A DNA stretch of 64,000 nucleotides, from NCBI GenBank assembly GCA_030490835.1, contig CM059971.1, forward strand, positions 21,755,817 to 21,819,816, read 5' to 3'. A program made the position numbers and the translations under genes. This DNA is from Annona cherimola (taxonomy: Eukaryota > Streptophyta > Magnoliopsida > Magnoliales > Annonaceae). Below, piece by piece: positions 45,943-59,948 of this stretch (position 1 is the stretch's first letter; every line of letters begins with the position of its first letter). Under the pieces are notes generated by a model, which was given only the letters and a program-made list of their open reading frames with translations, was not told the DNA's origin and ran no database searches.

Positions 45943-47265
45943 ATTTTAAAACTTTAATCCTTGGTAAATTAAGTTCTCTTGAATGAAACATAGAGGCAAA
46001 AGAGAGTAATAAAGAAAAGAAAGCAATCAACCATAAGAAATATAACAATACATAGTGATTCGAGTAACCTCACACACTCTTTTGTGTATGGGGTTCCTCT
46101 ATTTCAACATATTACAATCGGAGTCCTTGCTTTTTTTAGATTATAGCTTTAGGGAGCCTTTACAACAAATGTAAAAGTAAGCGGTAAGTTCCACTTCAAT
46201 TGTATACTACTTATCACACTTAGTCTTGGTCTCCAACATCAAGCTAAGTATTATAATATAATAAATGTGATTTATACATAGAAATTTATATGTTACAGAT
46301 TTGTGTAGAGCGATGGAAGCACTGATGGAGACTCTTAAAGAGTAGAGAAGTTAAAACATGCAACTTTCTGTAGTAAGAGTGGGAGTTTCACTTGGAAAGC
46401 AATCAATGCATAATTACTGGCTTCAACATGGGCATATGAAAGCTCAATCAATTTTCTTACTGATCTCATAACTCCTCTTAATGTGTCTTAAATAGATATG
46501 GAATTATTTGAACATTGGAGGGTAGGTGGCGTGCACTTAAGTGCTAATGTTTGAATTTTTCCAACCATTATCTAAAATTGACTTCAGGTGTAACTTCAAC
46601 CAAGTCGCGGTCTGGAGTCAACTTCGGTTGCAAATTTGATCGCCCATCTTCTTATCAAACGTTCCTCTTCCTTGTTTTTGGATTTGAAGTTCCTTCTTGG
46701 GTCAACTTTATCCTTGTACTGGACATAAGTCGTTAGTGAAGTCAACTTGAGTATCTGACTTGATTGAACATTGTATCCTTAGAATTTTATACTTCGACTT
46801 TGGTGCTTCTCTCAGTTAAGTCTTAAAATTGAGTCAACTTGATTTTAGACTTGACTCAAGTTGCAATGCAGAGCTGACTTTGTGCGTGACTTCATGTGCT
46901 TCAAACCAGCCAACAAAAATATACAATATTGTTTTCTCGCTGAGGTTGACTTAGTCTGCGACTTCATTCAAGTCACAATCTAGAGTCCACTTGGGCTACA
47001 ACTTTGCTAGCAACTGAAATAGTCAAGAAAAATATGTAACTCCTAGGGTTGTTTTGGTCATCTACTTCACCTAAGTTGCAGTTTGAGTCGACTTGGGACT
47101 ATGACTAGACCTGTCGGCGATTTGAATCTTCATCTATTTCATTCCTAATTGTTTTCTTAGATTGATTTCAAAATAGACTTGGGCTAAGTTGATTGCTAAT
47201 TTGACTTAGCTGAGCAACTTGATATATCTTACTTTAATTATTAATTATCAAAACATGGGTATATC
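45943..47265 (-). repeat. old copia 5' LTR (degenerate)
   Basis: Similar in layout to the copia-B LTR: a tail near 45945, 50-bp-unit remains near 46140, and decayed GTCGAC-type clusters at about 46565-47110 where many units read GTCAAC. The end is near an ATTAATTATCAAAAC block. Much more diverged than the copia-B LTRs. The boundary next to gag is damaged. Confidence 0.7.
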
Positions 47266-49144
47266 TTTAAGTGCACAATTGTAATTGAGTTCATAACAGA
47301 CTGTTAGATGTTAATTTTCCAGCAAAATTTAATTTTAGATCATGTGTGGACACTCTAAACTATTGAAAATTTAATACAAAAAATATATTGATGATATAAA
47401 GCATTGGACCAGAACTATATAAGTTATATGCTGCAATCTATGTGTTGTATCTATGATTAGAACCATGATTAGTGGTTCGTACTAATAATTTTAATATCTT
47501 ATAAACTATATAAACTGTATAGTAAATCTAGGAGTAAAAAAGAAAAATATAGAGCAAATAATAGATGAAATACTTTTGCATGAAAATATCTATGCTAACT
47601 CATGATATATGAATTAATTAACAACCATACTTTGTTATTAAAATGTTGTAAAATTTCAAAATTAAAAATCCTAGAAAATCAGCCTGAACGATGTACAAGA
47701 CTGCCAAATCAGTTGCCTCAAATAGTTCTTCAAATATTTTATATAAGGAATTTGGGGCTAAATTTTTATATGATATAAACAACATCTTGAATACAACTCC
47801 AAAATATAAAAATAAATTTTTAGCAAGATCAATATGATAAAAAATTACATCATTTGGATAGCCTTATTTGGAAAAAATAAATAACAAATATTTTTTATTG
47901 AAATTATTTTATTTCATTAGTTCATATAAGTATTGATTTATGGAGAAAATTTCAGACTTAAAAATACTTGATTTCATTGTAAAGAAAAATCAAGAGAACT
48001 GAGTATGTTTGATTTTATTAATTATGAATTTAAAAATTAAAATATGAACTTAATTGTCAAATGTTTTCGAAAATATTCAAAGAATTTTTGAAAATTAAAT
48101 TGAGTAAAAATTTAGCATTATCAATGGAAGACCCACTCATGATCAAATTAAGTGTTAGGGACTGAAATTCTTATTAATTAATTAATAATTAATAATATGA
48201 AGATAAGGTTTATCTAAGAAAAATTTAATATAAAGTAAGAAGTAAATAATATAGAAAAATATAAATTGAAAGAAAAATGGACAATTTAGTAATTCTGTAG
48301 AGAGCCCAAACCTAATTAATTATTCTTTTTATATTAACTTTGAGAAAATAATATTTTATAATTATTGAAGTTATCATAAATAATAACTTTTGGATAATTT
48401 AATTTATATAAGGAACCATATTTTATTTATATAATGAAAGTAGAGTACATAAAATATCTGTGTACTTTGGATAGGATATTATGCTCAATCACAATTAGAA
48501 AGTCAATTAAAAAATATTAATTAGAAAACTATCATTTTCCTTTGTTGTAATTTGAGCATTAGAGCAGATTATGATATGAGGACCAGATAGAGTGTACTCA
48601 AGGTAAGTAGAGCTCTTTCTCCTCTTTATGATTTTGTATTGCAATGTCTAGCCATTGGCATATATATTTTGGATGTTAATATTTATTTTTGATATTTATT
48701 AATTTGATAATCGATTGTGATTTAGCTTCATCATTTTAAAGGTTAATATTGTTCACCATAGCATTGGCGCATATTGCCTTATTCATGAGTTATAGTTGTT
48801 AATGTGGAATTGATAATATTATGAAATCATCAATTACGACCATTGGCACATCCTAATAAAGGATTATAGTTTGATAACTTGATTGGCATCAGTTTACACT
48901 TAACTTATTTAGCTTCGTGATTTGGTTGATTGATATTGTGAACTAGTTCACAAGACTAGTGGCTTTTAATAGAATGATTAGGGGCTAGAGCCATTCACTT
49001 AATATGATGCAGCAAGGCCGCTAATGCCTGGTAAGCACAGTTGGGTATTAGTTATACCTCAGATTTGGATAAAGGTAACCCTTATTGTTGTAGGTTGGCC
49101 ACTCCTATTGGGTACTATTGATTCTCTAGATTGCATAGTAAGCA
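47266..49144. other. AT-rich DNA with a probable gypsy LTR segment
   Basis: 47266-48540 shows no feature I can support. From about 48540 to 49144 the sequence resembles the stretch at 51960-52330 in layout (GGTTGG..., GATTGCATA). It is probably part of an older gypsy LTR split by the insertion at 49145-51356. Confidence 0.35.
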
Positions 49145-51356
49145 TGATTATGGAGTTAGATGTTAGCAATCTCACCGCAAGTGCGTGAGTCGTAGATTGT
49201 AGTATTTAAATTATTGATTCATAAGGAATTCAGGATTATAAATTTTGCTTTTAAACACTTTTGTGTTGAATGTGGAGAGAATATAAAATGGAAAAAAAAA
49301 AGAAAAATGGGAAGAAAAAATTGAAAATTATAATGAGTAGAGAAAACGAAAGTGCGAGTACCTAGGGTCTAGGATTTCACATGCGACTTTTGCAATAGGT
49401 AGTGGTATAATTATTTAATCTGGATATTGTTTGTTAAAGGAGAAAAAATCCTAATTTATCCTTTCACATTCTCTCGAAACCTACAAGGTGTACCCTAATT
49501 TTCTTAACCACCTATTCTCACGAAATTAAGTTAATTAGAATCCATTAAGTTCTGTGGTTCTTTCACAGAATTCCTCAAAGTCATCATATCTATTCTTATG
49601 GTATTAGATTTTTAAGTTTAATATCTTGATTATCATATATTAGATTTCTACCTCTCGGGTCCATCACCTAATATATGAAATCATGCCAAACTACGGGCTC
49701 ATGTACTAAGCAAGCATAAAAATCACAAGATATTATATTAACAATAATATCCATCATAAATAAATTAAAAACCCACACTACACTACATTATACGCATGCT
49801 ACATCCTAAAACCTAGATTTAGGATTTAGTTAAGTATGTTTAAGTCTTAAATAAAATTAAAATTCAAATCCATCTTAAACAAAGCAATAAAAATTAAAAA
49901 GGGAAAAGATAAGAAGGCTTATTGGTTTGAAGCTCCCGATAGTGTATCGGCCGCTCCACGCAACTCGTTGGTCCGCCTCTTGCTTGTGCTCTCCACCTCC
50001 TCTCTCTGTTCAATCTTCTCTCTCAAAATTATGCCCGGACAAATCTGCCGCTGGAATTTTCTATTGCCCTCCTCCCTGCCCTCAAATGTGCCGTCCTTTT
50101 GTAACCATCCATAAGTGCGTATAGGTGGGCCCCATATTCTTCAACGCAATTTGAATTTGCGTTGGATTTGGCTAATGTGTGTAATAGGTGGGCCCCATAT
50201 TCTCCAACGCAATTTGAATTTGCGTTGGATTTGGATGTGATGGACAATGGTGATATTGCTAAAATTTTCAGCCGTTAATTGGACAATCTTAGATGATCTG
50301 CAACATCAAAATTTGAGTGGTGTGGAATTTTTCTGCCTAGCAGACAGGTGATCTGATGGGCTGCTGGCTGATATTAAATCAAGTTTGAATGGTGTTGATT
50401 AATCAGATGATTTAGATAATGGATTTTTGTACGCTGAGATGGACAGTTTAAATTGCTGTTTTAAATGGCTGGAAAATCAAATCAAAGCTTGGAAAATTGC
50501 ATGGACAGTTGCAATTTCTGGACGGTACAGATCAACGGAACTGCAGAATTGATGGAATTACAATGGACAGCTTGCATGATCTCTAGCTATTAATTTGTGG
50601 ATGGTTTGATCTGCATGGTTAGACAATTCAGATGGTAGGCCCCATGCTTTAGACAGTGCTGAATTAAATTGAACGGCTGGATTTAAGATCATCTGGACAG
50701 ATGGGTGGTTCTGATTTATCTTGGAAAGATTGAGGTGGTGATTGATGGGTTGATGATTAACTTGGCCAACTAGGATGGATGATCTTGATTATTGCTGGAA
50801 ATGGATGGTTGGATGGGACGTTGCTGCTGGATTAAATGGACGGTGCTGCATTAAAAATCCAGGCAGTTGCTAATTGCTTGGACAGTCTCGACGAATGGTT
50901 GAACGTGGTTTACTTTGTAGGGCCCACTGAAGATTGCTTTGAGCAAATTCTGGCCGTTAATAGATCTTGGGTTAATTGCTTGAATTTTAGCATGAAGAAC
51001 GGTCCCGGATGCATTTGAAATGAGCATTAATTTGCAAACCGTTAATAGATAGTGGGGTCCATTTGAAAATTTGCAAACCTGCATATAAGAATATTTGAAT
51101 AATTAATCCATAAAAAAAATTATTAGTGGGTTATCACTAAAAAATCATTTCAAGTCCATTTAATTTCATGCTAACAATTAAAATATAATTTTAAGCCAAA
51201 AGATTACAAAAACTATTTAAATAACTTAAAATTAATATTTAATACCTAAATGTTGCAAAACCACATTTTAGAATAAATTTCACATTAAACCCAATTAATT
51301 ACCCACCAAATTAGTATAAAATGCCCATAAATTATATCATTAATTTCCAATTATCA
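49145..51356 (-). mobile_element. gypsy LTR, second family, inverted
   Basis: On the - strand it starts TGATAATTGG and ends CATAATCA. The first ~300 bp (51356-51060) and last ~760 bp (49900-49145) are colinear with 29036-30561. The middle (49930-51050) is replaced by unrelated, less AT-rich sequence with a 63-bp tandem duplication at 50123-50248. No internal region adjoins either end, so it is a solo LTR. The flanking 5-mers (AAGCA and CAAGA) do not match, so the ends are approximate. Confidence 0.65.
50123..50248. repeat. 63-bp tandem duplication with an embedded palindrome
   Basis: AGGTGGGCCCCATATTC starts at 50123 and 50186. Each copy holds an inverted repeat CAACGCAA...TTGCGTTG (50142-50164 and 50205-50227) with a 7-bp AT spacer. 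Confidence 0.9.
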
Positions 51357-53897
51357 CAAGATACCAAAATTTTTTATTAGATTCGATGCCTTTGTTGGAT
51401 TGATTAGAAAAGTGTCATGTGTATGATTAATTGAGGTATGCTTGAGCATAACATGTGTTTTTATGGATTCAAGCCTGATTTAGATGGACCCCACTTTTAT
51501 GTAACTAGGTTACATAGAAGTGGAATATGTAACCCTCTTAATTTTTTAAGATTTTGATTCTTTATAAAAAAAATTCAATCCATTTATTATATTTAATATC
51601 ATGTGTTTTCCTAAGAGACCAAGTTTCATCCCGATCAAGTATATTTATCGGCCACATATATAGAGGATAGATATATTCAATAAGAGTGGTGATAATGTTT
51701 TTCATGAATTGTATAACTAATACAGTGTTATTTAAATTTCGTTATAAAAGTATGAATTTGTATCTACTTGTTTTATGGATTTTATTGATGATTCAAAATC
51801 TCTTATAAAAGTATGAAATATCATATACTTATATGATGGAATATGAATTTATTTTTATAATTTATATTGAACGTGTTATTAGTAAATTTAATATGAGGAA
51901 CAAATAAAAATATCAAATAAAAATTCAGAAATTTATTAATAAAATTGTTACTTTTTTCAGCAACTATGTGGGTTGTAGTTCTCACTGTAATGGTTGGGAC
52001 CAAAGTTATTCACATAATGTGATGCGACATGGCTACGGTTGTCTGAAAAGTGCAATAGGGTATCAGTTACACATCAGGTTTAGATACAAGTGTTTTTCGG
52101 TTTATCAACGTTGTGCTAGTTTGGTCATTTGTGTTAGGAAGAGTTGGTCATTGTTGCTATGCTACATTGGCTGTTCGATTGCATAATTGATAGGACTTCG
52201 GGGCGAGATACCAAACTTCCTTATTAGAGTTGAGTCCTTACAGGTTTGATTTGAGAAGTGACATGTGCTTGATACATTAATACATGCTTCGGCAAAAACA
52301 TGCATTCCACATGATTCAAAGCCTGATTTAGATTTGAAAAATGATTTTTGTTTAATGGCATATACACATTGGTTTGCTCAAAAATTGTAAATTTTCATTT
52401 ACATGCTCTACTTACTGAGTTTACTCAGACTCATATGCTCTTATTCCCTTTTATTTTAAATGGCAAAACTGTGGATGTAAACCACCAAGGGGATGGTGGT
52501 TTAACTAGGACAAGCAAGTAGGGATGCACAACTTGTTACTTATATTTTGACCTTTTCTGAGGGTAGATACTTATGTATATAAATTTCAGAATTGAATATA
52601 TATAAGTACATTAATCAACTTAGTCATATAATTAAGATGTTTACTTTATGTTAGCACTTATGATTATTCGTCTTATTATTAACGATTTTAGAGATTAGCT
52701 ACCAGATGCCCTGGTAGCCTGTAATGACCATTGCACTAATATGTTAACTTGTCAGTGGGGGGTTATAGATAAAGGTGGCATTAGAGGCAAAAATGGGTAA
52801 GGACCACATGTTGCAAGATGACGATAAAGGTAGTTAATTCCATATAAGTCAATGGGGCGCACTAGTCTATAGTGGTGAATTAGAGACCCTAAGATTACTC
52901 ACATATTTGCTTTGTATGGCAATCTCTAAATATATATTTGTGAAACCCATGTTATTTGAAATTTAGTGAATATGATGCATACTGAAATCTTGTATAGTGT
53001 GTATGTTATTGCTATAAAATTATAGAAAGATGCGTATTACAGTTTTAGAAAAGTAAGATTATATTACAAATTTCAAAAAGGGATAAATAATGATTTTATG
53101 AAGATTAGATATGAAAATGAATTTTTATAAATTTTTGAGGAAGGACTTTCAAAATTTTGAATTATACCAATTGAGACTGTTTAAATTCACAGACCTTATG
53201 AAAAAGTAAAAATAAATAGAAAAATTTGAGCTAATTAGGGTCCTAATTAAGGACTTATATTCATCTATGCTATTTTCATTATATCTTAGAATGTATGACT
53301 CAGATCAACGAGAGAATTTAATAGAACATATTAAATTGTGTGCTCTTTAATCTAGACAGATTACATTATGAAAAATAATTGATTAAATATTTAACTTAAT
53401 TGCATTAAAAACTTGCCAAAAAATAAGTAATGTGCAGCAGGTACGTCTTGTAGCTTCCTTTTTGCCTTTTCTTATTTTTATGTAAGTTTTTTATTTTATT
53501 AATATATTAATATATATAAGGTAGCCTTATCTGAAATTTCAGGATTAAGCTTATTTTAACATACTCTGCATTGTGAATGGTCTAGATCACGAAAATTATG
53601 TTTAAAAGATTTTTAAACAACTAAAATTAGATGAGATTTCATGAATTAGTTTTGAATGCTAATATCTTAACCTATACTAATCGTTTTAATATGAAAACAG
53701 AGATGGACGGTGAAATTAACTAATTTATAATATGAATGGAATGAATTAGGAAATATGATGTAATAAAGTATTTATGAAAAATTCAATTATTACCTTAAAG
53801 AACGTGCATGACGGAACCGTCTTTACCTGTGGCGCATGCATGGGTAAGCCTAAATTAATATTGCCCACCTGATGAAAGGAGTAGATTATACAAAATA
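51357..53897 (+). other. probable older gypsy LTR remnant and AT-rich DNA
   Basis: Continues the sequence interrupted at 49145. A CTACTTACTGAGTTTACTCAG block near 52410 is typical of Del/Tekay-type LTRs. No coding region. An open frame at 51968-52186 has no domain. Confidence 0.35.
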
Positions 53898-54834
53898 TGT
53901 GGTGCTCCGAACCGAAACGTCCATATAGTCCTTACTCTGGGATCTTGTCGATTGGTAAATGTGACTCAGAATTATTGGCCTGATCACGCGGCGGGTTCTT
54001 AATTGGATCTCGTCTAATTTTTTTCTTTCTTTTTCTTTCATCATATAATCATATACTTATTATCATTCATAATGAACTCATCCATATCATCATAAATAAT
54101 CAATTTCTCATATTATTCATAACTTCATAATTTCATACAACCTATGTCCTTTTTCATTATATCCCATTAGAGCATACATTCGTATTTCAATATACAAAGG
54201 ATTACATACCTTTATAACTATGCTTCTTTCATTCATTTATTATATCACTTATAGGGAAATTAACCTGATCTTTTTTATCACTTAGCTTTCCTTGCACCTG
54301 TCTGAGGTTGGAAAAATAAAACCTGAGTCGAAACCAAATAAGCAAGCATTTTTCTTTCATTTAAATGTATTCCTTTCCATTCGATAGAAGACACTTACTA
54401 AGTGATCAACTATCAACGGAATAGAAACATTTTCATAAACTATTTTTGGAAACCTTTCATAAACCATTCATAAATTCATTTATCTCCATTCGATAGGAGA
54501 CACTTAGCAAGTGATCAACTATCAATGGAATAGAAACTTTTTCATAAAAATCATTTCATAAACATTGGATGTGCAAAAGTTTCCTTTCCATTCTTGACAT
54601 AAACCTCCGTATGCAGGTACGCTAGACTATGAAACATTTTACATAGCATAGTCCAATACGTCGGCTGTCTCCGACTTAGTCTCATAAAGGGGAACCTCTT
54701 TTCCTATTGACGCCTACATAGTTCCTATATGCATGACTTTTGATTTTTCCGACATTATATACCTTTTATACCAGGTGACTTGTCATTCTTATCTAGAGAA
54801 TTATTTGCACTATCCATTAAAAACTGTTGGAAAC

Positions 54835-56538
54835 AATGTTTAAAACAATAAAAATTGACCAAATCTTGAGTTTTGATGATTAACAAGAACTAATTTTGAG
54901 TATATAAAAGGTACTAATGTATTTGCTAAATGTTTAAGGAAAGCAAAGAGGTCAAGTCGATCTCCAAGTCGACTTGGACTTCGACTTGGGTGAAGTCGAT
55001 CCCAAAGTCGACTCAAATATCGACTTGAGAATGAATCCCAAAAGGCAACAGGTGAAGTCGCAGGTCAAGTCGACTCCACTTGTGACTTGGGAAGTCAAGT
55101 CGCAGACGAAGTCGACTCCAGCATCGACTTGGAGTATCCAGAGTTGAAAAGTGGAAATGAACATAACGAAGTCGCAAACGAAGTCGACTCCAGGTGCGAC
55201 TTGGGTGAAGTTGCAGGCCAGGTCGACTCCATCCACGACTTGAGAAGTTCAAACTTCAAAGATGCAGTTTTAAAGCTATTCAAGAAGATTTATCACTCAA
55301 GTCCAAGGAATCAAGATGAAAAACAAATGAGTCAAATTCAAAGTCAAGATTCATGTTCTACATCAAATCAAGTCTATCAAGCTCAAAGACAAAGATACAA
55401 GTATGATTCAAACAATGTCTATCAAGACTACATAAGTCAAATATGCATGAATCATCTAAGCAAGAATCAAGCTTTCCCAAGACTCATAAGAATCAAGCCA
55501 ATCCAAGATAGAAGAACACAACTTGAAGATCAAAGCAGGTTCAGCAAAACCCGAGCCAAGTCGCAGGCCAAGTCGACTTCAGGATCGACTTGGGTCGAAG
55601 TCTAAAGTCAAGTCGACCAAGCCTAAGACTTGGGAATCCGAAGAACTGGAGTCGCAGACGAAGTCGACTCCAGATGCGACTTGGGTAGCCAAGTCACATC
55701 CCAAGTCGACTCCACCTTCGACTTGGGTATAACGTTCAAATTTTCGAACGTTGGAGCTCATTTATTGCGCGCCAACAACCTCCACAACGTTCATATTTTC
55801 TTCCCTCTATAAAAGGACCCTCAAATGAACGAGAAAACACAACAAGATAACACAAGACACTACTACAAAGTTCAAAGAGAGAAAAGAAGTAAAAGAAAGG
55901 TTTCCTATTTGCTTTTCTCCATTGTTGAGTGGTCCGTATACATTCTAAGGAAGAAGAAAGCTTCAAGTTGCTAGCGCCTTCATCAATATTCATCCAAAGC
56001 TGCTTCTACAACTTCTTCCTCATGCTAAATCTGCCTACACAAATCTGTAAAGTGTAGTTTCATTTATTTCATTGTCTTGCTGTATAAATCTTGATTTAGC
56101 TTGGGTAGCTAAGATCAAGTATATGCAAAGTAGGGTGTGATTGGAGTGAGACTCATCACCTACTTGTGAAATGAGTTGTATATGCCCCCTAGAGCTAGAA
56201 TCTAGAAGAGAGCAAGAGGCTCTAGTTGTATATGCCCCCTAGAGCTGGAATCTAGAAGAGAGCGGTGACTCTAAGTGTATTCGAGGAATACATAGTGGAA
56301 CCCAAGTCACAACGGAGTGTGAGCTTGGAAGAGTGGAGTAGGGAAAGTTTGCCGAACCACTATAAATCTTGTGTTCTATTTATTTTTACTGCTTTATCTT
56401 ATTTGCTCTTCATTTGCTTTCAAAGGGGATTAAATTCTTAAGGGGTTAAGAGTTTAAGATTTACGAAAGAAGATTATTTTTTAAAGAACCCAATTCACCC
56501 CTCCCCTCTTGGGTTTAGCCATCAACTCGGGACCAACA
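54835..56538 (+). mobile_element. copia-B-type solo LTR
   Basis: 1704 bp, TGTTGG...CCAACA, with a perfect AAAAC duplication (54830-54834 and 56539-56543). It has palindrome clusters at 54950-55245 and 55556-55733, TATA at 55808-55815 and two 50-bp-type units near 56182 and 56232. Its length and sequence match the copia-B LTRs. It is inserted in the gypsy solo LTR, so it is the younger of the two. Confidence 0.95.
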
Positions 56539-56890
56539 AAAACATCATTTCAAATTCATACTTTCCTTTTCAATCCATGTATGAAAATGCAATTCATTCA
56601 TTCATACATAACATTCCTTTGCCTCAACCTCTGGGGAGGACGCCATCGGCACACAGCCTATACTACTCGGCAATAGTGAAGGGGGACCCTTTGATCCACT
56701 TTCTACCTCCACCAAAGCTTCTTCATTATACATCATACATGTGCACATATCCATGAATATCACATAATATCAATATGCCAACATGACTTTTCATAAAAAC
56801 TCATAAACATTCATAAAATATTATAGGAATGACCACCCTTAAACATATTTTATAAATACTTGAGAATAAAACATATTTTTAAAAGGGTTT

Positions 56891-57020
56891 GCTTGCTTAC
56901 AATGATGCAATAAAATCACATTTTTAAAGTTGTGCTTGCTTACAATGAAGCAATAAAATTACATTTTCAAAGTTGTGCTTGCTTACAATGAAACAATAAA
57001 ATCACATTTTAAAAAATTTT
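56891..57020. repeat. 43-bp tandem repeat, three copies
   Basis: GCTTGCTTACAATGA starts at 56891, 56934 and 56977. It lies inside the gypsy solo LTR. Confidence 0.9.
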
Positions 57021-58849
57021 CTTGATTACAAATCATCATTTTCAAAAGGATTGCTTGCTTACCTTTGCTTTGCTTCAACCTGACTCTTTTATCCTTTCCT
57101 TTCCTGTACAAGGAAATTGAATATTTTATCCATCTATTCCATGTCTTAGCTTGCTTTCCATGAATACTCTATAATCATTCATTACCTCATTCCGTAGAGG
57201 TTAATCTTATAAAGATACTTGGCCATTACTCATTTATATGGATTTTTATCCATAAATCATTTAAAAATTCCATGCATGTATCCTCATAAAATATAAAAAT
57301 AAATCTCAATTTTTCCTAAAATCATGCTGTTTACTATTCATAGTCATTGCAGAAATTTACTGTATAAGATTACTGTTCACCCGAGGTTACTGTTCACAGC
57401 AACGTGGGTTACTGTTCTTGGTTCCAAAAATTGACATTTTTTCCAAAAATAAAAATATCATGACATAGCTTATGCTTAGTATATCATGAAAAAATTCATA
57501 AATTTTGAATTTATCATCATTAACTTGGCTAAATAAATCATTTTCTTCTTATACTAAAAATCATCTTAAATTCAGTTAAGCATAATCCTTAATTCCAAAA
57601 ATTATGAGACTAATATATCATCATTTCAACATCATATTTAGTATAATCATTCATCAAAAATTATCATTTATCAAATTTAGAGCATTATTTATACATATCA
57701 TACATGATTTTTCCGAATGTTCTATCTTCACTCCAAATTTTTGATGTTTCGGCATAATTCCAATTAAGCATTATGAATTTACTTATTTTCTCATACTTAG
57801 GAATTATCTAAGCATGGTTTTACCCTACTTAACATCCAAAAAAATTTTGAGAAGAAATCACTTACCTGAAGTGGAGATATCTCTCTTTTTCTCACACTTT
57901 CTCTCTCACACTTTCTTCTCTTCTTTCTCCTCAAGGCTAAAACATGGTGCTGGTGAAAAATGCTCAAATGGAGTTGAGATTTGAGCCTTTGGTCATTCAC
58001 CCCATGTTCCCCTTTTATAGGGTGACATTTTTCACATATTTGTAATTTACCCTTAGCTCCATGGGTTAAATTATAAATAACTTTTTTCAAAATCTATGTG
58101 ATTTCTTGAGCCATGTGCAGCCACCCCACAGAAGCTCAAGCCCCCTAGCTAGCCCCTATTTATTTATTATTTTTTTATTTATTAAAATTAATTATTTTTT
58201 AGCTAATTCATCTCAACAATTGATTTTTTATAAGATTAATTTTGGACCATTGGATTTTGGCCCAAAATTCAAGCCTCCAGCAACCATTGCAGCTTTTCAT
58301 TAATTATTTGATTTTTTCATTAATTAAAATTAACAAAGTTAAACTTGAAATTAATGAAAAAGCAAATTTGCTTTTTGATCTTCTAATGATGTTAAATCTT
58401 GACCCTTAATTCATAATTTTTGATCAATCTTGGACCATTCATCATGTCCATCATCATAGCTTGACCATCCATAAAAAAATTCATCTCAATCCGACGTCCG
58501 GATTGCAAGATATGAATTTTTCTTCAAAAAAATCCATAAAAAACCAAAAATTATTATTTTAATCCAAAAAGCACTTTTTTCCTTTAGTGGGAAGCTTCCT
58601 TTTTCGCCTTTTTATGATTAAGTTAATCCAAAGTGATGAACTTAACATATTTCTTAATCCCACATTTAGTATTCACGTTTCACTATTCATGTTCACTAGT
58701 CATCCGAATTTCATTTCATAAGTAATTCTTTGAACTGCTAATTTTACATATTTCTATACTCATGAATATATATTTTATTAATATATTACCTAGGGTTTAT
58801 AACCCTAGGGTTTCATACATGTGTCTAAGATCGTGGTTTTTACAAAATA

Positions 58850-59943
58850 TAACTACAAATGGGTAGAAAAATTAAAATTCAAATGAATTACATTTATTAA
58901 TTGAAAATGCTTAGATTTTAGCCAATTTCAATCACTTTAATACGAAACTTGATACGAACGGTTAAATTAATATGTTGTATAATATAGACGGTATAGATTT
59001 TAAAGAACACCTTTATAAAATTTTAAAGCAACTCTGGTTTATGTATAATAAAATACACAAATACCCGTTCCTTTAAAAAAATGAAAGCAATCGCTGGTAG
59101 TAAATAAAAAAGAACGAAGTCAATAGCTTTAGAGAAGCCGACCTAGCTTGATCAAATGAATTCTTACCACTTGCCTATATTAAAATACGTGGCTAGTAAT
59201 AAAATAAAAAAAAAAGAAAGAAGAAGAAGGAAATCACTAGCAGTAGGTGGACATGGGCAGTGCATGCAGAGCAATGACGTACTAGCAAAAAGAGAACGTA
59301 ACTACGCATGGTTAAATGATTTTACCAAGGTTAACCGATGGTGATGAAGGTATAACAGGCTGAGAAATTGCAGAATCATGTGAAGTCATTGGTAAGGAAG
59401 GAAAAAAAAAGAAAGAGAGGCTGAGCAAAAGAACACCGGACATCTCATACTTGTGATCTTTATTTAATTATATACCTGGTACGAATGGTTTCACACTTAC
59501 ACTTGAATTTCCTTTGATATGTTATGCAGGTTCAATATTTACGCATATATTAAAATCATTCTTTTACCCGATTTACGTCCAAATGATTATATGTATTATC
59601 TACGTTCCTTTAATTCATGCAAAAAATATATATTTAGAACAAATATACCCTGTTTATTACTAATGAATCCTACCAATAAATGGTAATGAATAATATATTT
59701 ATAAGTATAGTGGAATTTTAATTTACTGCTATGGATCGAGAAATATAAATAACATGTTGAGATTGAAAGAAAAATGGTAATGTGATTTGGAAAGCTAAAC
59801 AGATTTTTTTATGACTTGGTAGAAACTGTTCATTTGGTAACTTGTATAATAATAAGAATATTTCCATAGATATGGCCGTTAAGGGAGGTGGGCATTAATT
59901 TCAGAATGTGTGTGTTTGAATTTTCTTTTGCTACAGACCAAGC
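58850..59943. other. AT-rich DNA, no gene seen
   Basis: No open frame with coding character, terminal repeats or element similarity recognised. Confidence 0.4.
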
Positions 59944-59948
59944 GTGGG

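Larger units (their letters stand above)
53898..58844 (-). mobile_element. solo LTR of a Del/Tekay-like gypsy, with a nested copia solo LTR
   Basis: Plus-strand ends TGTGGTGCTCCG and GGTTTTTACA, with a perfect AAATA duplication (53893-53897 and 58845-58849). The GGAGCACCACA end (- strand) matches the LTR end before the PBS at 62569, which sets the orientation. Without the nested copia LTR and its extra TSD copy it is about 3.24 kb. A shared block (GATCAAAGGGTCC... on the - strand near 56690) also matches the LTR at 61735-62563. A 43-bp tandem repeat is at 56891-57020. Confidence 0.85.

Noticed and set aside
49140..51361. A 5-bp target duplication for the inverted gypsy LTR at 49145-51356
   Set aside because: Flanks AAGCA and CAAGA do not match, and shifting the ends by two bases does not help.
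57797..58090. 97-codon - strand ORF
   Set aside because: Lies inside the gypsy solo LTR (53898-58844) in its leader-like part; no domain.
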